Shown: piece after piece, positions 35,746 through 46,800 of the stretch
Numbering within the stretch: the first letter of the stretch is position 1
Layout of the letters: every line of letters begins with the position of its first letter
DNA from: Lamellibrachia columna
Lineage: Eukaryota > Annelida > Polychaeta > Sabellida > Siboglinidae
Length of the DNA: 64,000 nt
Assembly: GCA_963662155.1 (NCBI GenBank)
Contig: OY759263.1
Span: 30,875,023 to 30,939,022, forward strand
Reading direction: 5' to 3'
Notes under the pieces: model-generated
The model's input: the letters and a program-made list of their open reading frames with translations, nothing else
Told to the model about the DNA's origin: nothing
The model's database searches: none
Position numbers and translations under genes: made by a program

Positions 35746-37219
35746 ATAGGTTTTAGGGCATGTATCCAGCATTGGCATTGCCCTACCAAGACTTGACTTG
35801 GTACTGCAAACAGTGAGAAGCTCTTGCGGTAGATGCCTATTCTCTCGTGCAACGCCGGGCAATTCGGCTAGTAAGATATCACACGACGCGTGCAATAACC
35901 CGTCGCTCCGAATACGCCCACCACGCTTCTCCGTACCGCAGAGTCACCCAGAATTCGATAGTACGAAATGTTGTCGTGCAACATCACAAATGAATTAATA
36001 ACTTGGCAGGAAAGACTGCTAAATCAATCGCCCCCAAGACGACTTACTCATTCGGTCACGAGACCCATGGCGCGATGATACTCCGTTGAGGAATAAAGCC
36101 CTGTTTTCGTCGTCAGTAAATTCATTGTGAACATAGTAGTAGTTTCTATAACTCAAACGCCAGTTCTATAGTTTGATTATCTGTTCAGTCAGACGGCCCG
36201 CATGGTTTAGTGTTACTCTCTAATAAATATCTTTAGTGAAATCAGCCGCGCGTGACGAGTCCGACGAGTCATGATTGTGCGTCTTTGAGAGAACAACTCG
36301 GCATTTTTATACAAAACCGTTCAGCTCACGAGTCTTTGATATGCCGTTTAAACGTAATAGATGTGAGCCGTTAACAGACAGCAAGTAACGTATCAACCGC
36401 CGACTGTTGACGCGGACACAGTTGACGGGGCAATCATTAAGACCACTTACCGAACAAAGCGACATGGAAAACTCGCGGCAATACGCTACGTTGACGCGGC
36501 ATGCCCGTAGCGTGATATGATCGCAGACGAGTCCTTAATCCTAAAACGGCAGTCCGTCTGACAAAGTAGGTATAGCCGCTCGAACGTCTGTCTCGTCCGC
36601 AGTCGCCGAAACAGTGTTGTTGAATGATACACATGGTTGGAACTTTATAAATAGCTGTCGGTGCACCTAGTGCTTCCAGATTTGAAGATAACTCGGCACT
36701 GCTATCTCAGATCGTATCGGTACGATGCGGTTGGCTGGGAAAGGTGCCTTAGTCAAAACAAGCTTCGCTTGGCCCATTGAAAGAGATCGGACCCGCAGGC
36801 CGTTGTCTACTGTCGGCGAATTCGATTTGCATGGTCGCGCTGCCTGTGTGTGCGTGTGTTCAACCAGTCGTCTCATTATCCAGATCGTTGCATAATTATT
36901 CAACAGGTATTTACTTGACCAATACCGTCTTCAATGTGAATGTAGAAATTGACGTTATGTATTCGTTTTCGTTTGTTGCCCCGAATCACAAATGTAATTA
37001 TGTTTTGCAGTTACTTCATTAATCTTTGTCTTTAACGAAACTTAATATTCCGCTTCATTAGCGTTTGTTCCATTAGAACGTATGCATTATCCAACGGATG
37101 CGTTTGAGTGTAATGTCCGACGAGTAGTACCTTTAAATAAAGGCTAGCTGTGCAACTGAGTAACAAAGATTTTATTTAAGCCCATTTGCTCCCCATCGAC
37201 AAAAGTTCACTATTGTGTC
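35746..37219. other. intergenic, nothing recognised
   Basis: Relatively CpG-containing, mixed sequence. Short open frames at 35798-35998, 36437-36634 and 36667-37022 show no domain. Confidence 0.4.
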
Positions 37220-37565
37220 GTGTCCGGTTTTTTGTTTTTTTTCGTGAGTCCTTTCCATTTATCACCCATCATGACCACTTCGGCTGCCAGGTGTGTTAAG
37301 ACCGTCTTCTTCTCCTCTTTACGTGTTAATTTTCTGGTGATGTTGGAAGGGGGGTTTTGAGGGTGTGTCGACCCATCTCCTGTGAATTTCCTTCACCACT
37401 GGATCTTGTTTGGTCCAATCCCAGAGAGTGTTGTTGCTGATCTTGTCTGTCCATTTCAAGTTCATTATATCGCGCAGGCATATGTTGATGAAATACTGTA
37501 CATCTTTAGTGTTGTCTTTGTTCTACGTGATTCAGAGCTATAGAGCAACACTGAGTTGATGTTTG

Positions 37566-37701
37566 AATTAAACATCCTCAGCTAGCCTGGTAGTCAACTT
37601 GGTCTTCCAAATGTTCATCAGGGTGAGAACATTAATTAAACATCCTCAGCTAGCCTGGTAGTCAACTTGGTCTTCCAAATGTTCATCAGGGTGAGAACAT
37701 C
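37566..37701. repeat. 68-bp tandem duplication
   Basis: aattaaacatcctcagctag and the following 48 bases occur twice (37566 and 37634) almost without difference, inside the LINE remnant. Confidence 0.96.
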
Positions 37702-38320
37702 AGCTCTACGGCGTTAGCTAACTAATCGACATATTCAGTTAATGTTTTGTATGTCAGAAAAGTTATGTCATAGTGATGGTAAGCTATATTTATACAACAC
37801 AGTTCTCGTTCACATTTGATGCGCTCTTGGAATGTGCCCATGTCGTCGTCGGTGCATCGTTGATTTTTGTAAGCAAAACTTCTAAACGTCATATTTCAGA
37901 GCTGTCAGAGCCTTACAGCCTATGTCTATTCGTCACCCCTTCCACTTTCCGCCCAGCTTGTATTCTCCCGCGAATGTCAGTATCTTCCTTAGGCAGGTGT
38001 TGTGGAAGCTGGAAAGTCTATTGGTGTCTTGTTGTGTCATGCACTAACTCTTTGAGCCGTAGAGGAGCACAGAGAGGACATTGCTCTGGTAGATTCTGAG
38101 TTTGGTCTTTTGGGAATATACTGAAGATCTCCAGAGCAGCTGTAGATTTGCCAATCCTGACCTGGCTTTTCTTTTGATGTCTTCTTCTGCACCTCCTTGG
38201 AGATTGATGATGCTGCCCATATAAGTGAACTTGTTGACATACTGTTGCTGTGTCAGGTTGCTGTTTGTTAATATTTTTATCTTGTTTGCATTGACTGAGA
38301 GACCAGTGGAACTGGCTTGT

Positions 38321-38670
38321 TGCTCTAGGTTGCTCTAGGTTGCTCTAGGTTGCTCTAGGTTGCTCTAGGTTGTTCTAGGTTGCTCTAGGTTGCTCTAGGT
38401 TGTTCTAGGTTGCTCTAGGTTGCTCTATGTTGCTCTAGGTTGCTCTATGTTGCTCTAGGTTGCTCTAGGTTGCTCTAGGTTGCTCTAGGTTGCTCTAGGT
38501 TGTTCTAGGTTGCTCTAGGTTGCTCTAGGTTGCTCTAGGTTGCTCTAGGTTGTTCTAGGTTGCTCTAGGTTGCTCTAGGTTGTTCTAGGTTGCTCTAGGT
38601 TGCTCTAGGTTGCTCTAGGTTGTTCTAGGTTACTCTAGGTTGCTCTAGGTTGCTCTAGGTTGCTCTAGGT
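38321..38670. repeat. 10-bp minisatellite, 35 copies, inside the LINE
   Basis: Thirty-five units of tgctctaggt with few variants (tgttctaggt, tgctctatgt, tactctaggt). On the LINE strand the unit is aacctagagc, which is exactly the Asn-Leu-Glu codons met at the left border of the array in the RT frame, so the array is an expansion of the coding sequence. Confidence 0.97.
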
Positions 38671-39485
38671 TACTCATTTTCCTCTGTACCTAGTCTCGAG
38701 TGTGAGAAGGCTGATATTCGAGTGAAGAGCAAAGGTTCCATCTGATGCCAGTCCGCTGTTGGTCGATCATTTTTATTTTGTTGCCCAGTCGATGACTAGG
38801 GTGAATAGAAACTATGACATGACACATCCTTGTCGCACGCCGGATTTCACAGTGAATTTGGTTGTTGAGTTTCCGACACCACAGGATAAGTTCCTGTAGA
38901 AGAGTTTCACCAGCTGTTCTGGAATTCCATAGTGCCTCTGTATTTTCCAAAGGCTCTCCATGAGCACACTGTCGAATGCTTTTTATAAATCTACGAAGTG
39001 AACATAGATTTGTTTGCCATTCATTGCATTGCTCTAGAATGTTCCACAAAGTGAAGATGTGTTCGGTTGTTCCTCACCCTTTTCAGAAGCTTGCTTGTTC
39101 TGGGCGGTGAAGCTTGTCTACTGTTGTTTTCATTCATTTCATTTTTAGAACTTTTACTTGGAATGGAGAGTAGTTGCAGTCTGCTAAGTTCCCTTTCTTC
39201 GGTAATTTGACTGCCCCCCCCCGTGTGTCCAGTCATCAGGCAGTTCTTTTTCCCATATCCCCACAAAGAGCGGGTGTAGGATTTCGGCTGCAGTTTCTGG
39301 GTCAGTATTGAAAACTTCTGTGCATAATGAGTCTGTTCCTGGGGCTTTGTTTCCCAGAGTGGCTATTGCAGCTCTAATCTATGCTTTCTTTGGTATGGAC
39401 GTTTCTCCATGTCTCTTTCTGCAGGCTGGATGTCTGCTGGGTGTTGTGGATCCGGTCTGTTGAGCATTTCGTTGAAGGGACCGCC

Positions 39486-40484
39486 TACACAAAATGGAGT
39501 GGCGCTATTGGGTAACAATTGACCACGCCTAGAGCTGCGTCTATTACTTTCTTCTCGGCGAATTCACGAAGCCGAGCGAGAGTCAGATAAGCGAGACTAA
39601 TCTGGTGTGAGGGAAATTTTAGGAAAGCCTCTTAGGCTTAGCAGTTTTTACGTACAAATGCCAGCGGAAGTTTACATATAATATAGTTACCGGTTCAGTT
39701 TTCGAGCCACTCCAGTTTTCGACCCATTGAAATCTCGCTTGATATCGCGTTAGATACGTCACATCGTCTGTTTACGACAATAACAATACTGAGTCTTGTC
39801 TGAGCAAAATATATTTTGATATATACTATAACATGGAACACGTTTATGATATACATACCTAAATAAAAACCGACTTTGCATGCTTACCATACATTTTTAT
39901 TGAGCGTCTGCTGACGCGTATCTCGTTCTTGGCCACGTGACAATAATAGCCCTTTTTGTGGTAGATGTATGGCAAGCCAGTCTTGTCATAAAAGTAGGAA
40001 TAATTAAAATGTGTTAAATATACGAGAAAAATTGTACTACGTACGTTAATATGTTAAATACAAGTATATGTGTATGTATTTTATAAAGCGCTATGTCAAG
40101 CCTGGTTATTATAAAAAGTTGAAATAATTCGAACAAAGTGGTAAAATAAAAAAAATTAATTGGCTTGCCATAAATATAGGTTGAATTCCTCCGGTTTTGT
40201 CGACTCGCGCGACATGGTTCAGGCGTTCAATATCACTAAGTTTTTCACTCAAAAAACTGTTTTAATAGTTTGTTTGCATTGAATTAATGAAGTAGCTGTT
40301 GGTGATTTGGTATATCGATCTCTTACACAAAATGTGTCTTCAGATTTTTTTTAAATGGCATATTCTATTAAGACATTTAAGTACGTCGAAAACTATGTAC
40401 ACCGGCCAGTATACAAAACTGTTAGCAATATTAAATTATATACTAAATTACTCATTATCCAATAAACTACCTCTAATGCATGCG
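39486..40484. other. upstream region of the ABHD3-like gene
   Basis: No exon found. AT-rich. The core promoter of the hydrolase gene should lie between here and 40746, but I see no TATA box or initiator that I could defend. Confidence 0.35.
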
Positions 40485-40548
40485 CAAAAACCACCAAAAC
40501 TCATGCGTTAGCTCAAGAATAAGCTGTTTGTGGTAAATCGTCTGAAAC
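40485..40548 (+). repeat. dispersed repeat, left of exon 1
   Basis: gcgcaaaaaccaccaaaact, catgcgttagctcaag, gctgtttgtggtaaat: similar, in the same orientation, to 43903-43978. Not identified as part of any known element. Confidence 0.65.
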
Positions 40549-40746
40549 TTAAAATACAATACACCTATCCACAAAGTAAGGCACAGGCACAACTGACTAC
40601 ATTTTGTACGAAACTCGAAGTTGAATTTGTTGACATATTCGGCATGCGAAACGAACCAGGTCGGGTCACCAAAGTCAATTGTCTGCAGTTCATGTCAATA
40701 CTTCAGTGTCAGCGACCTTTTTTATATGATCACCGATAGCAGTAAG

Positions 40747-40830
40747 ATGGACCTCATTAACAATTATTCAGCAGTGTCGCTCGCTTTAGGAATTGGGTAT
40801 GCTGCCTATTATTGGCTGTGCATTGCCAAG
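40747..40830 (+). CDS. ABHD3-like exon 1: N-terminus and membrane helix
   Basis: ATG at 40747 opens 28 codons ending GCC AAG|GTGAGT. The helix SLALGIGYAAYYWLCIA and the IAK end match the first exon of the vertebrate protein. An in-frame ATG 21 bases upstream (40726) would add seven residues and is the alternative start. Confidence 0.82.
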
Positions 40831-43800
40831 GTGAGTTATTCTGAACAGCAAACAATAATGTCAGGTCGAAAACGTGCCGATTGTCCGGCTGGTGTCAGTG
40901 GAGTAACCGTTCCGCTTGCTTAAGTCAAGACTCGGTCTCAGAGTCGTATACCAGAGTCGCTTTGTTTTGGCTCATAGCCCCCGGCCGTTAACTGCATGTT
41001 TCAAAAATCGCAGTTCAGAGAATGTGCATACATTTAAAACAGTAATTTTGGTCAAATTAATATTTAGTCTACTTTAGTAGATCGAGACGTTGTGATGCCT
41101 GGTGTCGTGATGGATCCGGGTAAAGTCCATTACCAAGAGATGGTGGTGACTCACCGATGCTTGATGCAATACTCATTAAACAGCTGATCACAGCTAAGCT
41201 GTGGAGTGGGGTAGTAGTAGTGTAGTAAATTTATAAATAGAGATCACCAGCTCTATGAGTCAACAACAAGTTACACATTTAGCCCCTGGCCTAGGCCAGG
41301 GCTTAGGCATAGTCAATTAAATGACCCAAGGCCAGAGCAGTATACTGTTCCATTCGGTCAAAAATAAGGCACGTATTTTGTACTTCCAACACAATTTGGT
41401 ATCAGTGCTAATAACTGACATATACTAACCACTTTACGTGTGTACTCTGCAGAACATGGTAAATGACCCCACACGCATCGCTTCTCCATTATCATCAACA
41501 CCCACACCACTCCTGGTATGAGCGATCACGAATCCGTGACCTTCAATGTCAACTTAAACCCAGTTCGCAACAAGAAACCCCCCCACCAAGTTTATAGTTA
41601 CAAATCAGCAGACTGGGACCAACTCAAAGACGACATAGACAAACTAAATATTGAGTACTTCGACATCGACCCCAACTCACAGGATATAGACATAAACTGG
41701 ACCTTTTTCCGCGAACGTCTGACTACCTTGATTAACAATAACATACCTAGACGATACACAAAAGCTAAAACCCACCTCCCCTGGATAACACGTGAACTAA
41801 TTAGAATGCAGAGAAGACGAAACAAAAGCCACAAAAAGGCAAAGCAAACTGGACTAAACAGTGACTGGGAAAAATTTAAGGAACTCCGAAAGCAAGCTAC
41901 TAAAGCATTAGCAAAATCCTACAAAGACTATGTTAACAACCACATTGGAGACAGCCTGAAAACAAATCCAAAACGATTCTGGTCATTTATTAAGGCAAAT
42001 AAACGAGAAAACATTGGCACCCCCACACTTTGAGTAAACGACCAACCAATAATTAATGATCGAGATAAAGCAAATGCCCTAAACAACCAATTTAGCTCTG
42101 TATTTACCCAAGAAAACCACCCTATCCCCCAAATAGCCCCCTCTACTTACCCCAACATCCCCCTTCTCGAAATTGGCATAGATGGCGTAATAAAGCAGCT
42201 GGAAAATCTAAACCAGAACAAAGCTACAGGCCCAGATGAACTCCCAGCCAGAGTCCTTAAAGAAACTGCAAAGCAGATAGCTCCCATCATCACCCAAATT
42301 TTCCAACAATCATACAACACAGGTAAACTTCCTAATGACTGGCTACAAGCATTAGTAACTCCTATACACAAAAAGAGCCATAAATCTGACCCAGCTAACT
42401 ACAGACCCATATCACTAACCTGCATCCTCTGTAAAGTAATGGAACATATCATCCTAAGCAACATGTGGAAACACCTGCACAAGCATAACATCATTCTCCA
42501 CTTCCAACACGGATTCCAGTCGGGACTGTCTTGTGAATCTCAACTCATTGAGACAGTCCACGACTGGATGACTGCTATGGACAACAAGACCCAAATTGAC
42601 GCAATCCTGCTTGACTTTGCTAAAGCCTTCGACAAAGTGCCTCACCTACGTCTTCTATCAAAATTGACCTCCTACGGAATCACTGGAAACACTCAAAATT
42701 TGATCAAATCTTTTCTATCCAACCGCAAACAGAGAGTCTCAGTTAACGGTGCCCTGTCGGACATCACAGATGTCACATCTGGTGTCCCACAGGGTTCAGT
42801 CCTAGGACCTGTCCTCTTCTTACTCTACATAAATGACATAAATGGGAACATCAAATCTTCTATACGCCTTTTTGCAGATGATAGTATTATATATCGTAAA
42901 ATTTCTTCCAAAACCGACCACGAAATTCTCCAAACTGACCTAAGCCAACTCCAAACATGGTCAGACAAATGGCAAATGGAATTTAATGTATCTAAATGCG
43001 TCCACCTTCCAATAACAAACAAAACTAAACCCAGCACACACAAGTACTCGCTTTCTGGCCAGCCATTATCCACCGTATCCAGCCACTCATACCTCGGAGT
43101 AAAATTGGATTCCAAATTAACCTGGACAAATCATGTCACTGACATAACTTCAAAATCTTCTAAATGTTTAGGCATGATTAAACGAACTCTTGGCCCATGT
43201 AAACCCGAAGTTAAGCAAACAGCCTACAACATGCTAATCCGGCCAAAACTTGAGTACTCTTCACCCATATGGAATCCCCACACCTTTTCACAAGTTAAAA
43301 GCCTTGAAAGAGTGCAACACTCTGCTGCCAGATTTGTTAAAAACGATTACAGACGGAACACAAATCCAGCAGATCTAATTACTGCCCTTGGATGGCCAAC
43401 CCTCGAACGAAGGCACATTATCAAACAAGCCACTACCTTCTACAAAATTCTAAACAACATTATTGAGATCACCCCCCCTCCAGGCCTACTAACTCGCTCT
43501 CGAACCCGTGGACAATACATAGCCCCCAAGTGTCGTATAAATGCAATGGTCTTTTCATTTTATCCCAGAGCCATTCGCATATGGAATATGATTCCATCAA
43601 AAATTACCAACATAAAAAACCAAAAATCATTTCAAGAAGCTATTATGGAACTCCCTTTCACCACACCTCCTCACCTAAACTGCCTTTAAAACACAGTGCT
43701 CAGCGTAAACTTATCCATGGTGTGGGTATGGAGACTGTCTATCTGTGCATGTGGCAAGGCAGCGACAGTATCCATACACACAACCAACCTATTAAAAAAT

Positions 43801-46800
43801 TTCGTTAAACATCCTATACATAAAATAAATAAAACTATCAAATAAAAACCATTTCAGCAACATTAATGATACTAGTCTTTTAATTGAATGTACCACCCAC
43901 AGCGCATGTGCACAGTCCACCACAAACTCCTGCGTTAGCCCAAGTTTGGGCTGTTTGGAGTAAACCACTTGAGACATACATACCATCTGAACATTGGCAT
44001 CAACAAGCAAAAAAGTGCTTCAAATAATTGATTATCATTATGAGTAAGTTTATCATCTAATAGTGTGTGATATTGTCCTAAATCAGTGTGTGCATGACGT
44101 CAAGTGATATTACGATTTTCATCACAAAACGTCATAATTTATGTGTGCATGGTTATTGTCAATCAACTTATAGTTATATACCTACTTTATACTAATGATT
44201 ATATTATACACCAAATATATGTTCAAAGTTGCGTGTGTTTATTGCACTTTAAATAAATACTTTCGTTAGAATGGCAAGCCTCTTCTCTAGTCCTATCCCC
44301 TGTGTGGAATATTTTACTTCCCCTGGCCTAGACATCAGATATAAGGAATCAACTCACTGTGTCTGTGATGATTTTGATCTACAAAAAATGTGATTGCAGT
44401 ATCATCCTTTCAGGGTTGGGGGCTTGGAGCCAAAGTACTCGTACTCGTTGGTACCCAAGTACCAATTTTTCGCATAGTACTCGTTACTCGTACATATCAA
44501 AGTACACATGTACTCATACTCGTTACTTTAGAAAAATGTATTTATGAGTATTTACGAGTAGCACTTACACAATTTACAGCTAAGTATCTCAGTGTCCCAG
44601 CATCCTCGGCTCCAGTTGAGAGATTTAATACAGCAGGAAATGTGTTTGTTCCCAACCGTTGTAATATGACAGATGCTACATTTGAGTGTCTGATGTTTAA
44701 ACTCTGCAATATGGTGAGATAAAAAAAGACACTAAATGAGCATTATAAATTGCTGCCAAAGAATAAATTGTATGAAGCTTTATTTTGGTTGCTGTCATTC
44801 TTTTATGTTGATGATAATATCAGTTTTGAGCCCATCTTGTTATCAAGTGAAATAGATCAAAATATGCTACAGGACACACGATATCATATCATACAATTTT
44901 AATAAAATAAATACTCATACTCGAGTACTTTTGAAAGTACTCATATTCGTGTACTATCTGGGATGAAGTATTCGTTACTTGTACATCTCAATGTACTCGT
45001 ACTTGACTACTTTAGTCAGGTACTCGTTGCAACCCTGCATCCTTTAATATTCCTGAAGTCATTTCATATTAAAAGATTATTGTTCATTTAATATATATTG
45101 ACTACAGTTTACGACATAGCCCATGATAGGCTTGCTGTTGCAATTAATTAATAATACAGTTTAAAGTGGTTGCAGTCGCTCTCAATCCTCTTCCCTCCCC
45201 CTGGAGCATAAGGTGCCAACACATCTCCTCCATCCAGCACTGGACGAGCCAACTGAGTTCATTCCATGTCTTCACAGCCAGCTTAATTATTTCCACCATT
45301 TTTCTCCAGGCGCCCTATGGCCTGTCTCTTCTCCCAGGTTTTGTCCATTTCAAGGCAGCATGGTTACCTTTGTTATACACCTGTATGTCTCATTTGTCAC
45401 CATTTGTTTTTACTTATTCGGATTTGGCAAAACAAAAGCTGCCAATTTGGCCACCAAAATTTTCGTTGAAAAACATGCAGAATGCATGAGCGTTTGTTGT
45501 TGTCTTGATGGATGTAAAAAAATTTGCTAAAGCAGTTTGTATTTGGCAAAAAAAACTGCAGACTAATCAAAATGGCTAAACAGTTTACAACATCAGAGCT
45601 AGTTTAGCAAGAAATTGGGGCACACACTACTTAGTGATAATTTTCAGTTTAATTTACAAAATTAAGGATATAGACAGTTAATGCAGTTCATCATATAACA
45701 ACAGTTCTAAAAAAAATTTAAAAGCCTTGAAATTACTATGAACTTATCCATGCATGTTCGATGACCATATTGTGAACAATTACATATCAATAAAATCCAC
45801 CAGATACCTCACTGAATGTTTTCAAAGACTTAACATTACATAACCAGTTACGTAGCCTTTTATCATTTTATGATTACAGCAGTACATGACATCAGGTAAC
45901 ATTGAGGGGAAGTGAATGTGCCATGTATCTCGGAAGATGGCATAAATATTGGACAAGATCGAGATTTGACATTAAACAAGATTACCATCCAAAGCATCCA
46001 ACCATATGGCAAGAACACAAGGAAGCAGTTGGAGTCTAATGATTATTCATCTATGTCTATTGCATAAACCAGCCCTTCTAAGAAATTTTAATAATTTTTA
46101 AAAGTATTCATGCTGCTAATTTATTCCATTAATTTATCATCCTCTGTGAGAATGAATACTTTCTGATATATTCTTCATTCCTTTGCTAATGTTCCTTCGT
46201 GACCCATGTTCTTCTATCTGAATTAAATGAGAAAAAACACTTCTATAATTATTTTCATAATCATTCAATATCTTAAAATAATTTCTATTCAAGCACATCT
46301 TAATCTCCTTGTCTCTAGTGTTGTGAAGCCACATTCTTCTAGGCATTATCTATAACTAATATCTCAGCTCTGAACTCAGAACGACGAACTTAGTTGCTCT
46401 CCTCCGTATTCTTTCTAGCGTACATCTGTATGTCAGGATTTCTTATGATATGGACTCCAAATCTGTGACAACTAGCAAGGTTGGCCATGTTAAAAGTAAT
46501 ATGGAACGAAGGAAGTCATGAACATTTATGCCAATTAAATCGATCTCAAACACCATTATGTTTTTCATATAAGTGCATGTTTTTTTCACCAGTTATTTCC
46601 AGTTGGTGAATAATGAACTCTAAATCATTCATATGTTCTTGACTATGAATATGACCTATTGCTTGTTCTGTGCCATGCATATCTGCTAGAAAACCACTCG
46701 AGATTTTCTGATTATTTTCAAAATAGTACCAGTGATGAATCTGTATAGATTTTTTTCAAGGAATGTTCCAGAGTTCAGTACCACTGGGGAAGGTTGCATG

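Larger units (their letters stand above)
37220..39485 (-). mobile_element. decayed LINE, RT domain interrupted by a minisatellite
   Basis: Read from 39485 downward, shifting frames spell a LINE reverse transcriptase: FNEMLNRPDP, then an LGNKAPGTDSL-like block near 39340, then KLPKKGNLADCN and LLSIPSK (39215-39150), then EQCNEWQ, FDSVLMESLW (39010-38960), the KSGVRQGCVMS block near 38840, then after the minisatellite LEQQASSTGLSVNANK, FTYMGSIINLQGG (38230), KTKLRIYQSNVLSVLLYG (38090), and finally LWDWTKQDPVVKEIHRRW (37430). It is in the group often annotated as craniofacial-development-protein-2-like endonuclease/RT. A non-LINE segment (about 37700-37960) interrupts it. Dead copy, no 5' endonuclease. 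Confidence 0.87.
41455..43860 (+). mobile_element. LINE (CR1/Jockey group), 5'-truncated, nearly open
   Basis: From about 41467 the + strand stays open to 43689 except for one TGA at 42031-42033. In order: the end of the endonuclease (PGMSDHESVTF, 41510), a linker with RRYTKAKTHLPWITREL, the palm start (KATGPDELPARVLKE, 42225), the NYRPISLT and GFQSGLSC blocks, LLDFAKAFDKVPH (42610), SGVPQGSVLGP (42778), the catalytic FADDS at 42872, and the thumb to a HLNCL end. The endonuclease itself is missing: only NMVNDPTRI at 41455-41481, in another frame, survives. A 3' UTR with an ATAAAATAAATAAAA tail ends near 43855. It sits in intron 1 of the hydrolase gene, same strand. Confidence 0.92.

Noticed and set aside
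42031..42033. Selenocysteine or programmed readthrough at the LINE TGA
   Set aside because: No structural element seen and LINEs do not use it; a point mutation is the simpler reading.
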